64,000 bases of DNA from contig BTRK01000005.1 of the NCBI GenBank assembly GCA_036245805.1, positions 34,081,469 to 34,145,468 on the forward strand, given 5' to 3'. The notes under the pieces are model-generated. The model was not told the origin of the DNA, searched no databases, and saw only the letters and a list, made by a program, of their open reading frames with translations. Shown here one piece after another: positions 46,520 through 58,604 of the stretch (its first letter is position 1; every line of letters begins with the position of its first letter). The position numbers and the translations under genes are program-made. Source of the DNA: Pristionchus mayeri (lineage: Eukaryota; Nematoda; Chromadorea; Rhabditida; Neodiplogasteridae).

Positions 46520-47933
46520 TCATTTTCCACTGCCAAAATTGTAAGGCAAGAAGTAATCGCCATTCATGACCTGAAGTCCCTCCCCATGCAGGAATGCATA
46601 CTTCTTAGGAACGTCGAATCTCGAAATGTAACGGTATCCGTCCTCGAATCCCTCACATCTCAATTCACCATTATCACTTGAAAATCACATTAATTCTTAC
46701 ATCTTACGGTATACTTTGTGGTCGCATTTCTTCACCTCAGAACAAGGCCACTCGATTTGGATGTAAAACTTGTGCTCGCACTGCAAATTAAACGATGATC
46801 ATAGAAGATCGGGCACTTCTTCGGAAAGTGGCCATCCTTCCCCTCTTCCTCATCTAGCCACACTAATCTCAATGTATCAATCACTGGTATAGGCTGCTCA
46901 ATGATGGGAAATGAGGATGGGAAATGAGGGGGTCATAGTCCGAAGAAGTGCCGAATATCGATCGTAGGCACCTCTTCATACGATAACAATTCGTCCTCGG
47001 AGCCTTTGATGTGGTAGAAGCCTTCCGTGTTTGTGATTGCCGTGTCCAAGACGTCATCGTCATCTTTAAAAAAACTAAAATATAAAAAATTGCATAGAAC
47101 TATTGTACAATAGGAATGCACAATTTGTAACTATGGTTAGGGACAAAAATGTAGGGAGGATGGAAGTACACGTGTAAGCGTGATACTGTAGAACTTAATG
47201 CAAGGTGCAAAATCGTGGGAGATATGACTAGTGTGAGCGTGTGTTGCATAAAGCAACCATGATTCTGCTAAGAGTCAAGACAAAATTGACAATGTAAGGT
47301 TTTCTACTCGGCACTTCTGCAAAAAACGGAACAAGTCACATTTGTGAGATCCGTGCCCCTTAGACGTTACCCGTGTGCGGGAGAGATCTATTCTAAGATG
47401 GGTTGAGCACGAGACTCCAATCCTGACCTTACATATAATTCCAAATAAAGTGGTAACTACTACAAATGAACACGCTTCTCTTGGTCCGTAACATACAGTA
47501 CCCTACAACACCTGACAACCGTATCCTACAGTACCTCTACTAGCGTGCTCTACAGTACCCCAATTTATCTCTCTGCAGGAGTGCCACTTACTCTTATTCT
47601 CATCACAGCTGTCGTCCTCCATAAGCGAGACTCTTGCTCCCTCGATCTTGTTGAAATATTCCACGTTTCCCTCCTTTGTTGTCCAATTCCACGGCACATA
47701 GTGCTTGCAGATAACGGTGCCCTTCGCTTCGACCTTAAATTCTTAGTCCTTAAACATACATTTTTACACCTTAAATCTAAACTCTTAGAACCTTAAGCGT
47801 AATCCATATAACATTAGCACGGACATCTCTAATCTTAGCAACAACTTACAAAATATTCTGGGCGTCTAGGCCAAAATCCAAATTGGCAACGGGAGACGGG
47901 GAGGAGAGAGAGGACGAGCAGAATCAGCCGCAT
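46520..47933 (-). CDS. Transthyretin-like secreted protein, copy 11 (intact)
   Basis: Signal exon from ATG 47933 (MRLILLVLSLLPVSRCQFGF), ending PEYF before GTAAGT. Exon 2 VEAKGTVICKHYVPWNW then KIEGARVSLMEDDSCDENK, about 11 residues longer than in other copies. Exon 3 ITNTEGFYHIKGSEDE. Exon 4 CEHKFYIQIEWPCSEVKKC. Exon 5 CEGFEDGYRYISRFDVPKKY, ending NFGSGK before TGA. All junctions are in phase. It is head-to-head with BRI3-like copy 3, the spacer now filled by a transposon half. Confidence 0.72.
47317..47587. mobile_element. GGCACTTCTG-ended MITE in TTR intron 2
   Basis: Begins GGCACTTCTGCAAAAAACGG, ends CTCTGCAGGAGTGCC; related to 46133-46347. Confidence 0.55.
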
Positions 47934-47954
47934 CGGAGAGAGGAAAAGAAGGAT

Positions 47955-48358
47955 CATGTGTACTCATGATGGCAATCATTTTGATGCTTTGAACGGGTCT
48001 CTAGCTACTTTAGAAGCCGAGTTCCGAATTTCAGATCCTGTTTTTGCAGCTTCGCTGCAGCAAATGTGCGACCGAGCAGCACTTTCAAAAATTTATTCTG
48101 GGTATGCCTCGGTCATATCTCATAGAAAGTGTGGAGAACAGGAAAAAATCTATGTAAGAATAATGCCGCTTTGAAAAAGTGCAGATTGATTGCGTCATCA
48201 CTACGCAATAACTATGCGATGACGTCATACAATAATACCGTGATCATAATCTCCGATGGATTTGGTACATCATACCTGAGTGCCAGAGTGATGCATTTCC
48301 TGGGCAAAAATATACAACAAAGTCAAAAAGTGTACGGTGACTTTCCGGCGCGACTGTA
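47955..48358. mobile_element. Half of a Tc1-like foldback element
   Basis: Diverged match to the right half of 42875-44317 (TTGATGCTTTGAACG, TCTCTAGCTACTTTAGAAGC, TGCAGCAAATGTGCGACCG), ending CGCGACTGTA. It replaces the TTR/BRI3 shared promoter and the first two BRI3 exons. Confidence 0.7.
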
Positions 48359-48374
48359 AACATGATATTTCTAG

Positions 48375-48846
48375 GAAGCTGCAGGTGCCGTCGCAGCAGG
48401 AGCAATAATGGAACAGCAGCGACGGGTACGGTATTTTCGAAATTATTGTAAAAAAATCTGTTTAGGCGGTTGATGCCGCGTTGCTAGAAGGCTGTCCATT
48501 CTGCGTAAGGGAAAACAATAACAACAACGAAAACATCAACATCTTCAGGGCAGCATGGTCATGCTGGTAGACGACGATCAGTGCTATGCCGTCGTGATCG
48601 TCATGAGTATCATCTGCTTCCCCTGTGGTCTCCTCGGATGGTGCTGTATGCATAAGTGAGTTGAAAGATCAAAGATCAGAAACGACAGACCAAAAGTATT
48701 AGTGCTGAATATTTGGTCTCATCTCGAGTTCTCCAAGGTCTGCCAGTCCATTTGTCGCCCAGTATCAGTGGGTTATTGTTCATCTATACGAGTAGATCAT
48801 TTTCAGGCGTGCCTTTTGCATGCAGTGTGGAGTGATCGTAGCCTGA
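48375..48846 (+). pseudogene. BRI3-like copy 3, 5' exons lost
   Basis: Exons 3-6 are intact and in phase: EAAGAVAAGAIMEQQRR, AVDAALLEGCPFC, GSMVMLVDDDQCYAVVIVMS with CFPCGLLGWCCMHK following, and RAFCMQCGVIVA to TGA 48846. No equivalents of exons 1-2 or the start codon are found upstream; a transposon fragment occupies that place. Any product would need a new start. Confidence 0.7.
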
Positions 48847-49014
48847 GTGTAGAAGGACAACGACTGCTACATCAAGACGGACAACGCCAAATCGTTTACA
48901 AAAGCATCGCGAAAACGTTGATGATTGATAAATAAATGCATATTTATTGTTTCGTTACCACATCAATTTAGTTTGTAAAATTTAAAATACAGAATCCGAA
49001 CAAGCAAAAGAAAC

Positions 49015-49086
49015 TTCCCATGCCGGGAATCGAACCCGGGCCGCCTGGGTGAAAACCAGAAATCCTAACCACTAGACCACATGGGA
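49015..49086 (-). tRNA. tRNA-Glu (anticodon TTC), second copy
   Basis: Differs from the tRNA at 41362-41433 by one base in the D-anticodon region (GGTTAGGATT vs GGTTATGATT). It lies 169 bp after BRI3-like copy 3, the same position relative to BRI3 as the first copy. Confidence 0.93.
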
Positions 49087-49717
49087 GGACGATTGCACTC
49101 CTAGGCAATACTATTGTACAGATTCCGAAAAAAAGCTCATATGAAATGCTACGTCATGCATTTATGGAGAACTGTCACCATTGCTTCACTTTGAATATAA
49201 GAAAAGACGTTTCAGAGTGATGACTTCGCAAGAAATAACTCTCCTTATTCAGCATTTTCACTTAGATACCATCAATAAAGGCGAAAGAACTTCGCGAAAC
49301 TATTGCTAGAGCAGAGACAGCGGAAGACATAAAGGGCACTGAAATGGTGATGTAATAATCTATCCAACATCGTGTGCTGAACTTGTTGCGTGTCTAATTC
49401 TAGCTAAAAGGGAAATTACCATACTTCTTGGAATGTTTGATTTCAACAGCGAACGTTACATTGAAATATCCCATCACCAATCCAATTTCTTCCAAACTTA
49501 TTGTCAATTCTGTTATACGATCCCTTTTGGGAATGGGATTGGATGAAAACCACATTATATCCACTTCATAAGAGTGGCTTTTGCTCGTTCCACTTATATA
49601 AACGATGTTTTCTCTCTTATGGATCTTCTCTCTTCTCTCCCTTGCAAAATCCATCGCTCTGCCATCCCAGATGAAAACTTGTGAAGAGTTAGTTTAGAGA
49701 GAGATTATATTTCAAAT
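49087..49717. other. Intergenic; one weak minus-strand frame
   Basis: A minus-strand open frame 49654-49400 (84 residues) has no motif or splice context. Otherwise nothing is seen. Confidence 0.3.
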
Positions 49718-52013
49718 TTGTATGATATTGTTGATACTTTGTACAGAGGTGTAATGAAATCAATAATAAGTATTATTGGAAGAAAAAAAAGTTTATCATT
49801 TATTAATTTTACACAACTAGGTTTAATTCCATTCCTTCAATTTGAAAACACTGAGAATATGAGAGAGAAAAGGAATAATCTCATTGTGCTATTGAACAAA
49901 AAGTTAATTGATTACAGCTTTGGTGGTCTCAAACCCGAGTGTGTTGACGGTCCATTCGATCAGTGCATGACACAAGACTCATGTGCTAACTGCAGGTATT
50001 ATTAAATCGTCATTTGCGAAATCTTCATAGGGCCACTGTTTGAAAAAAAACAACGGAACATCAGAGTTTATATATAGTTGATTTTTTTCGTATTCACTAA
50101 GCATTCTGGACATTTATCAAAAAATATCACAGCTAGTGTTCGATAGCGAAAGAAGAAAATGTATAACCTATTATAACATGTTTTCAGGGCACAGATACAA
50201 AAGTGTCTCAACCACGTTGCACCAGATAAAATTGGCGCTTTGATCGAAGCGTTAGCATTACATTTTTTTAATTTATTTAATCGTTGCCAACACCACATAA
50301 TTTAGATATAATTTCACAGTTTGAAACAACACTACACACAATTACTACGAGCAGATCAGAGACCCTTACTGAAAAACACTACGAGCAGATCAGAGACCCT
50401 TACTGAACATAAACTATAATTTTCAGTGGTTTTCCTCGAGTTAATCTCTCCGACAGTGACCAGTGGTCACTGAACACTGACAATTTCGGCGTTGATCTCC
50501 TACCAGTTTTCGTCGAATTCTATGAATGCAAAGTGTGCGTTGCTAAAAACTTACTCAAATTTTTAAAAAAATATTATGATTTAATTTATAATATTTTTTT
50601 TTCAGACTGCTCAAGGAAGCTAAGCGCAATGGGAATGCAACCCAATATTTTACGGTGAACAGCTATTAGAGCTCTCCAATTTCTATTGTCATTTGCTATA
50701 TTTTCCCGCATTTAGAAATTATGAAAACAATGTGACATGAATTTTTTAAATCGATTTTGCATTACTAGAGACAAATAAAGTAATCTTTAAGTTTCCCGAT
50801 GACAAACACAAGCGTGAAGTTTTTGAGTGTGCTCCCGACTATTGGAGACTCTTCGACATTATGAATAACGAGTATTTTTTTAAATATTTTTTCTAAAGAA
50901 ATAGATTGACTTCGTGCTGAGTGTTGTGAAAATTTTGCCAATTATGAATCTTCAGGAAAATATATCACTTGATAATCAGCCTGTTGAAGACCGCTGTATA
51001 AACTCGACTACACATCGGATCAACTCATCAATTAATTGAAAACATAGCGAATTGGCGGCGCAATCGAGTGGTCTTTTCTAATGAGCCCATGAGAGTGAGT
51101 AGGAAAGTTCAAAATTCGGTTCGCCTAATCTTAAATTTGAGAGCTTTTGAGAGCGTGTATTACAAGGAGACTGTGGTATCTATGAGCGGTATTTTAATCA
51201 TCAATCAAGGGTTTATTCTAGGATAAAAAGCATCGCGAGAGTCCGTTTGAACTAATTATCGATGATTGTGCAGCGTGAGTCTTTTTTTTCTATGATAAAA
51301 TATGGGAAAATCGAAAACATTATTCAGAATTTACATTCTATGTGAGGTTTCTCTACATGGTGAATGCAAGGCCGACGATAATTGTAAGAGATGTCGTGAG
51401 GTACCCAAATTCTCAAAAACTCTCATTGACAAGCTACTGGTAACAAGATTAACGCACCATGTAAATTTCAGATTATGGCAGATTGCTTTCACACTATTGT
51501 CAACAAGCCCGTCGAATATTTCCTTGATTTATTTTCCTTGAAATTTTAGAAACTTCCGGACCTTGAAAACAGAGGATAAGCCATACTTCCTTGACGTCTA
51601 CGCAATGCAAATGCAGAAGTACTTTTGCAAAGAGTAAGTTAATTTTCATTATTAAGTCTCATTAGTCAAGCGTAGTCTGATTAGATAAGTAGTCTAATTG
51701 AATAATAATGCCTGCTCAGACCCAATGCGAGCTCTCGTATTTTCAGTTTCTTTGATCAAGTCTCAGGGCAGGAAGAATATTACTGTATGGTACGTAGTGA
51801 TGGCGATGCATCGGATGAGAACTATGACGTATATGAAAGGCGCATGACGCCATAGTTCTCAACCGACCTAGTGCCAGAGTGATAGGGATTGATGGCCTTG
51901 AGCATATGAAATATATATGTATGATTCATTTGAGAGACTAACAGAAATCCAGCTGATTCGTTATGTATAAATTATTTGCTTAGAACCCAGAGCGAAAGGT
52001 GGAGTGCTTCTAA
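49718..52013 (+). CDS. Unrecognised multi-exon gene
   Basis: A chain of exons with compatible phases: open frame to 49995 (ECVDGPFDQCMTQDSCANC), 50188 onward (AQIQKCLNHVAPDKIGAL), 50427-50541 (FPRVNLSDSDQWSLNTDNF ... FYEC), 50606 onward (LLKEAKRNGNATQYFT), 50792-50870 (FPDDKHKREVFECAPDYW), 51550-51633 (TLKTEDKPYFLDVYAMQMQ), 51747-51789 (DFFDQVSGQEEYYCM) and 51984-52013 (NPERKVECF, TAA). Short exons with scattered Cys suggest a secreted or luminal protein; no family was recognised. An extra open stretch at 51341-51430 (HGECKADDNCKRC) resembles the first exon's Cys cluster and may be a duplicated exon. The start is uncertain. Confidence 0.45.
50340..50408. repeat. Short tandem duplication
   Basis: ACTACGAGCAGATCAGAGAC plus CCTTACTGAA occurs twice in tandem in an intron. 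Confidence 0.8.
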
Positions 52014-52058
52014 GATTGCGCAGAAGACATTCGCATAATGAATCCAATATGAAAAGAA

Positions 52059-52388
52059 TCAACCCTTACTGAAGTCTCCTCTTACTGCCGAGATGCAAGT
52101 TCGCTTTAAGGTTGTTTGTTGGATATTATTCAATATTTGTTTTTCCAACATAGGTTCAGTCATCATTCTTTGCTTTTCATATTGGGCAAATTTAAAATAA
52201 TTTTGACGTAGTCTCTTCCATTTTTTCATTGCCTTAGTCACAAAGCTATCAAGCGACTGACGATGAAAATATTTCAGACCGTCAGGGACAATCAGATAGC
52301 GTGGTACAAACAACATCCCGAGTTTATTGACGATGAATTTCTTAATGTCGAAATTTTTTAATATTGAATAAATCAATTGCGCACGCAT
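52059..52388 (-). CDS. Hypothetical 109-residue open frame
   Basis: Single uninterrupted frame, basic (KKWKRLRQNYFKFAQYEKQR), starting MRAQLIYSILKNF. No homologue recognised and no splice evidence. It may be coding. Confidence 0.3.
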   Translation of the reverse strand: MRAQLIYSILKNFDIKKFIVNKLGMLFVPRYLIVPDGLKYFHRQSLDSFVTKAMKKWKRLRQNYFKFAQYEKQRMMTEPMLEKQILNNIQQTTLKRTCISAVRGDFSKG

Positions 52389-53263
52389 TTATATCAAGTT
52401 TACACTGGCAAACACAGACATAAATCAAACAATAACATTTTATACCACTGAGATTTGTTGAGCGATTTGTGTGCACCTTTGAGTTGCGGAACATAGTGAA
52501 TATACGAAAATTAACGTTTCTTACCGAGCTGCCTGTGTGAAATTCGCGCTATGAATTGATTCATCCTGGCGGAATCGTTACATCGCACAGAATGGCCAAG
52601 CCTTGTTTTAAACTGTGCCGAATGCGCAGCGACAATGATCCCCATTTCGCGCTCAATTCCGCATGAATAGCACACAGAATCCACGTAGTCCCATTAAATT
52701 CTGAAGCAATTTACACAGTTTGCACTTATATTTCAAAGACAATTCAGAAAGTTTCTTGCTTCGGGTTTTTGTGTGAAGGATGTGAGCTAGGATGCGGAAG
52801 AATATAGATATTTTTCTCTCTCAAAAAAATGTAACGAGGATTCAGCAAATTTGTGAAACAAGTGAGCAGTTCTCTAACCTGCACACTTTCGAATCCGTGC
52901 AATTTCGTAGCTTTCTCCTTATCAGTACGACGTGATCCTTCGAATGCCCCGGATCAAGCATCCCTCACCTAAGAGAGTAAGCGAGAAAGTATGCGAAATG
53001 AAGTGAGCCTGCGCATTCAACACTGTTCTATGCACCCTGACAGCCTGTCTTTGCGAATGACGCTTTACACCATGGCGAGTCATCCCGCAATCATCGAATC
53101 GTGAGAATAAATAGCTGAAGCGAGCAGTCAATGTGTTGCTGTGAACAGAATTGTGTTTCTTTTTCGTAATATGCACTGCTTGTTCGTTTTGCCTCCATAA
53201 ATTTTGATTGAATGTTTCTGAAATTTTAAATTTATGACAGTTTGCTAAAAAAACGTTCACAGA
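52389..53263. other. Upstream region of the FABP gene
   Basis: No exon recognised. A minus-strand frame at 52922-53260 is judged spurious. Confidence 0.4.
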
Positions 53264-53862
53264 ATGGCCCTTCCGGACGAATTCTTCGGATCGTGGGCCG
53301 TTGATAAGAACGAGAACTTTGATGAGTTTCTAGCGAGCGCCGACGTGCCCTGGGCTCTGAGAAAAGTAAGGACCATCTTTCTCTAGCTCCAGGATTTCGT
53401 AGGTTTATTCATTTTCAGGCCATAATCCTCGCGGGTCACAACATCACCTACACGAAACTCGGCAACGGACGATACCGAGCTGAACATTCGGTAAGTTAAA
53501 ACACCAAAAAGTTCTACTCATTTTTATTAACTGAAATGCCCTTCGGTAGTGTGGTTGATTGTTAATTCCTCAGAAATTGCGTCGAGAATGGTGACTCATC
53601 ACCGGTTTATGATGTTATCAGTGGATAGTGATGGAATTCCGTGCACTGATCATGATTTCAAGATGTTTTCAGAAACTAAAAATATTAGAAAAAATGTTGC
53701 CTCAGGCTATGGGTCGATCTGCAAAGTATGATTTTGTCATGAATGAGGAGTTCGAGATCACCGGAATGGACGGAATACAGCACAAGGTATACTTGCTATT
53801 TATTTCTCTAAAAGATGTCCAAAATTTTTTGCGTTTTGTCATACCTTAACAGATTTTTCAAT

Positions 53863-56400
53863 ATAAATTGCATACCTTACCATAAACTGAACGCTTTTTT
53901 GTCTGGCGCGTTTGTTTCGAGTGGGATTTTAATAGTTTCTGTGCATTCAAAATACAAGGTCATTACACTAAAAAAATTCCAGAAATTTCCAGAAGAAAAA
54001 ATTTTACGACCAAAAATAGGGTGTTGGTCTGTCAGTCTGCGTACCGTAACCCGAGTTGGCGTTGGGTCAGATCTTGTGTCAGACTCATGATTTCAACAGA
54101 GGATCGAAGCAAAACACCAATACCGTACTCCTACCGTAACCGAATGCTATCGTAACCCGTAGCCGTGGGTCAGACGCTGGGTCAGGTTTATGATTTCATC
54201 GGAGGATGGTTGTAAAACATCAATACTAAAATCCTACAGTAACCGAAACCTACCGTATCCCGTAGCACTGTGTCATATGATGGGTCATTCATGATTCATG
54301 ATTTTGTTGTTTAATCAATGTATCACATGGATGTCGATTCTCAGCCGTAGGCTCTAGCGCTGGGTCAGACACGGCTTTAGGTCCGCGATTTTGCCGGCAT
54401 TTTTGCAGTCAATAGTGGAAATGGTTTCCCACTTCTTCCTGGAATACACTCATAACGAGATGGGCGTAGTTGCCCACTAGTTGCTACATTACTAGTAACC
54501 CGTAAGCTTTTTTGCTGGAGGGTTTGTGGGGGCGCGGGGGTGGGGGCGCTGGGTGCGCGAGCGGGGCACATGCTCATTAAGCACAAGTCCAGCCTTGGTC
54601 CCCTCGGCAAAATTTCCAGGACATCCAAAAAACTTGCGTGATTCTGTCTGTGTGTTCAACTGACGTTATTGCGCAAAAACCGTGCATTCGTTCCGCAATC
54701 CAAATGTGCGCTTGCGAATGTCTGGCCGACCCAACCATTTCCTCAAAACCGCGGATCGATCGATTACCGTACACTGCAAAAGTCCGGTGGGTCAACTAAT
54801 TTTCGTTGGAGCGACTTCATGACTTTGTTCAAAACGCATCAATTAAATTGTTTCTTTGATAAATCATGACCGTCCTATTATTTGAAAATTTTTAAATATA
54901 TTTTCGAATTTTTATCATGGCCGAGTGGCTAACGCGATGGGCTGACAAACACAAAGTTGGGGGTTCGATGCCCGACGCAGTAAAAACGTTTTGCCAAGCT
55001 TCGAGAAGCGTGTCCACGGTGGCTAAAATAATGTGTGATTACGGTAGGTCAGAATTAGCGTTGGGTCAGATATTTTTCGCTCTGTCAAACTTATGACTAA
55101 GATTGTTCAAAATTGAAAGGACTGTATCCAAGTCATGAGTCCATTATTTTAAGCCCACTCGCATTGTTTCCCGCCTGAAACAGAACGTAGTTCCCCACTA
55201 GTTGCATACCTTACCATAAACTGAAAGCTTTTTTGACTGGCGCGTTCGTTTCGAACGAGATTTTGATAGTTTCTGTGCAATCGAAATACAAGGTCATTAC
55301 ACTAAAAAGATTTCCGAAATTTCCAGAAGAAAACTTTTTATGACCACAAATATGGTGTTCATATTTCCGTCCGTCTACCGTAACCTGGGAGTGGCGTTGG
55401 AGCAGATGTTGTGTCAACTTCATGATTTCATCAGCAGATCAAATCAAAATGTCAATACCATACTCCTACCGTAAGCGAAAGCTACCGTAACCCGTAGCCG
55501 TGGGTCAGACGCTGGGTCAGATTTAAGATTTCGTCGGAGGATGGATGGAAATCATCAATATCGTTCTTCTAACGTAACACGAACCTATAGTAGTCCGTGT
55601 CGCTGTGTCAGATGATGGGTCAGATTAATGATTTCGATGGTCAATTTATGAAATACGTGGATACCTTGCTTCTTTTGCAAAATCTAGCGTTGGGACGGAC
55701 GCGGCGTGAAAACCATGATTTTGATGGCATCTATAGGGTATTATTTTTAATATTCATATATCTTTTAAGCGTAGTTGCCCACTAGTTGCATACCTTACCA
55801 TAAACTGAAAGCTTTTTTGTCTGGCGCGTTCGTTTCGAACGAGATTTTGATAGTATGTCCCCATCCGGAATACAAGGTCATTACACGAAAAAGATTCCAG
55901 AAATTTCCAGAAGAAAAATTTTTACGACCAAAAAATAGGTGTTCTGTTTTCCGTCCGCGTACAGTAACCCGGAAGTGGCGTTGGAGCAGATGCTGTGCCA
56001 TATCCATGATTTCATCAGAGGATGGATGGAAATCATCGATACCGCACTTGTACCGTAAGCGAAAGTTACCGTAATCGCTACCGTAATCCGTGGCCGTGGG
56101 TCAGACGCTGTTTCAGATTTATGATTTCGTCGGAGGATGTACGGAAAACATCAATACTTAACTCCTACAGTGACTGAGAGCTACCGTAACCCGTCGCGAT
56201 GTGTCAGATTCTGGGTCAGATTCATGATTTCGTTGGGCAATCAGTACAATGCATCGATGCCTAGCGTTCGATCGGACGCAGCGTGAGAACCACGATTTTG
56301 CCACATTTTGGTAATAAGTCGGAAAATAGTTTCTAAATTTTGGGGAAATTTTTTTAACGTTTGGAGAGGCGTAGTTGCCCACTAGTTGTTATACATTATA
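53863..56400. repeat. Tandem blocks of about 0.6 kb in FABP intron 3
   Basis: Three copies begin at about 53870, 55204 and 55789 with CATACCTTACCATAAACTGA and share TTTCTGTGCATTCAAAATAC-like text, AATTTCCAGAAGAAAA and many CCGTAACCCGTAGCCGTGGG units. Each ends GCGTAGTTGCCCACTAGTTG. Confidence 0.75.
54915..54985 (+). ncRNA. tRNA-like sequence (degenerate)
   Basis: TGGCCGAGTGGCTAACGC resembles an A box and GGGGGTTCGATGCCCG a B box, correctly spaced, but the anticodon arm and acceptor do not pair. A tRNA pseudogene or tRNA-derived repeat within the FABP intron. Confidence 0.4.
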
Positions 56401-56601
56401 CGAACAACACCTATCTAGATCGTAGCTACGATGGAGGGCTCTTCCTTCGTCGAGTGGCACACTCTGCTGGACAAGCCCGACCGACCTCAGGACAAGCACG
56501 TATTCCTCATGGGGGTATGACATTTGAGCAACGACATTTGCGCAACGGGGTGCAACAAATTTTTAAAAAAATACGACAAATGAGCAACAAATTTTGCACA
56601 T

Positions 56602-57345
56602 GCGACATTTGCGCAACGGGCCATAACTCCCTTCAGGATCATCGTAGAGTGCCCAGATTGGGTACGTTGGGTAGCTATGGGTTCACTCTACCGTAACCCA
56701 CACTGGTCTTTGGTCTTTCTCCTCGGGGGCGACATTTGCGCAACGGGCCATAACTCCCTTCAGGATCATCGTAGAGTGCCCAGATTGGGTACGTTGGGTA
56801 GCTATGGGTTCACTCTACCGTAACCCACACTGGTCTTTGGTCTTTCTCCTCGGGGGCGACATTTGCGCAACGGGACATAACTCCTTTCAGGATCATCGTA
56901 GAGTGCCCAGATTAAGTACGTTGGGTAGCTATGGGTTCACTCTACCGTAACCCATACTGGTCTTTGGTCTTTCTCCTCGGGGGCGACATTTGCGCAACGG
57001 GACATAACTCCTTTCAGGATCATCGTAGAGCGCCCAGATTAGGTAATTTGGGTAGCTATGGGGTTCACTCTACCGTAACCCACACTGGTCTTTGGTCTTT
57101 CTCCTCGGGGGCGACATTTGCGCAACGGGACATAACTCCTTTCAGGATCATCGTAGAGTGCCCAGATTAAGTACGTTGGGTAGCTACGGGTTCACTCTAC
57201 CGTAACCCACACTGGTCTTTGGTCTTTCTCCTCGGGGGCGACATTTGCGCAACGGGACATAACTCCTTTCAGGATCATCGTAGAGTGCCCAGATTAAGTA
57301 CGTTGGGTAGCTATGGGTTCACTCTACCGTAACTCTACCGAGGAG
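56602..57345. repeat. 127 bp tandem repeat, left arm (six units)
   Basis: Units start GCGACATTTGCGCAACGG at 56602, 56729, 56856, 56983, 57111 and 57238. Each contains AGGATCATCGTAGAG and CACTCTACCGTAACC. Inverted units of the same repeat occupy 58605-59000. Confidence 0.9.
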
Positions 57346-57411
57346 AAAGACCTTAATTTTGGGTATATTCCACATCACGTTAATTTTGGGTATATTCTCA
57401 CACCACCTTAA

Positions 57412-58421
57412 TCAATCAATCAATCAAGTTTATCACGTCAGGCGATTAACACCAGATGAGGAATAGGTCTATTCTTCGGCAGTTGCATGCCACCAGTTCG
57501 CGCCAAGGGATCTTCTTAGGTCATCTTTCCATCGCGCTCTAGGTTGTCCTTGGGGGCGGGTCTTGTTGTAAGGGACCCAGTCTGTAGATGCGCGGCTCCA
57601 CTGGTCAAGTCCCATGCGTCCCAGCTTCCGAGCCCACTTAGTCTTCCTTCTGAGCGCTTCTTCATTCCAGTCGCGCAGGTTGGTCGCTTTGCGGATGTTC
57701 TCGTTCCTCCATCGATCTCGTAAGCTGATTCCAAGCATTTTCCGCTCCATCTTACGCTGCGTCACACTAAGTCTCTCCTTCTCACTTGCTCGCAGTGCCC
57801 AAAGCTCGCTCCCATAGAGTACGGTAGAAGAGACGCAGCTCTCAAATAGTCGTCGTCTAGTCTTCATAGGAAGCAACCTTGTGGAAAGGAGGTGGGACAA
57901 TTTACTCCAGGCGAACCATCCCAAGCGAATCCTATGTTCAACTTCAGCCAGGTGATCGAGGGGAAGGGTGATTCTTCCTCCAAGATAGGTTGCAGAATCG
58001 GCGAAATTGAACACTTGATTATTGATGATGATTGGGGCTCGGGTTGCTGTACATGATGTAAGGAGCACTGTCTTTCCTGAGTTAACTTCCAATCCGACAC
58101 GAGCACATGAATACATCAGTTTCCGCAACATTCTTTCAAGTTCGGGGCGTGTCTTGGCAACGAGAACCACGTCGTCAGCGTATTCGAGGTGGATTAAATT
58201 TCTTCCATCGATCCTCAGTCCATCTTGCTCCCAGTCTATGTCATTCATTGCTTGTCTCAAAACGGCATTGAATAGGCTGGGGGAGAGAGTATCTCCTTGG
58301 CGGACGCCTCTTCTCACATTCACTTCGACGAACTCCTCGTTGAAGTGAAGTAAAAGCAATGTTGAATCTTCACTCCTACCGCAAGAGACTTCAAGTTCCT
58401 GACCCGGTCACCGGTGCTCTT
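57412..58421 (-). mobile_element. RTE-like retrotransposon, 5'-truncated, nested
   Basis: Minus-strand frame 58359-57469 encodes RTE-type reverse transcriptase: GVRQGDTLSPSLFNAVL, then the catalytic LEYADDVVLVAKT, then the thumb region and the C-terminal conserved tail (WARKLGRMGLDQWSRASTDW). At its 3' end (left) is an (ATCA)n tail. TCACACCACCTTAA at 57398-57411 is repeated at 58422-58435: a 14 bp target-site duplication. The frame is intact within the copy, so the insertion is young. Confidence 0.9.
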
Positions 58422-58604
58422 TCACACCACCTTAATTTTGGGTATATTCTCCCACCACCTTAATTTATTTTTTTTAAATTTTTCATCTTAATTTTTCATC
58501 GTGAACATCAAAGATAACAAGAAATCCATAGAGGATATCGGGTGAAGAATCGAACACTTCGTAGAGGATCGCCTACGCCTTTCATATGATGAATTCCGTT
58601 GCGC

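Noticed and set aside
52922..53260. 112-residue minus-strand frame upstream of FABP
   Set aside because: Low-complexity composition, no motif, lies in the FABP promoter region.
56602..57345. Regular repeats as a CRISPR array
   Set aside because: Units are contiguous 127 bp tandem copies without variable spacers, in a eukaryotic transposon.
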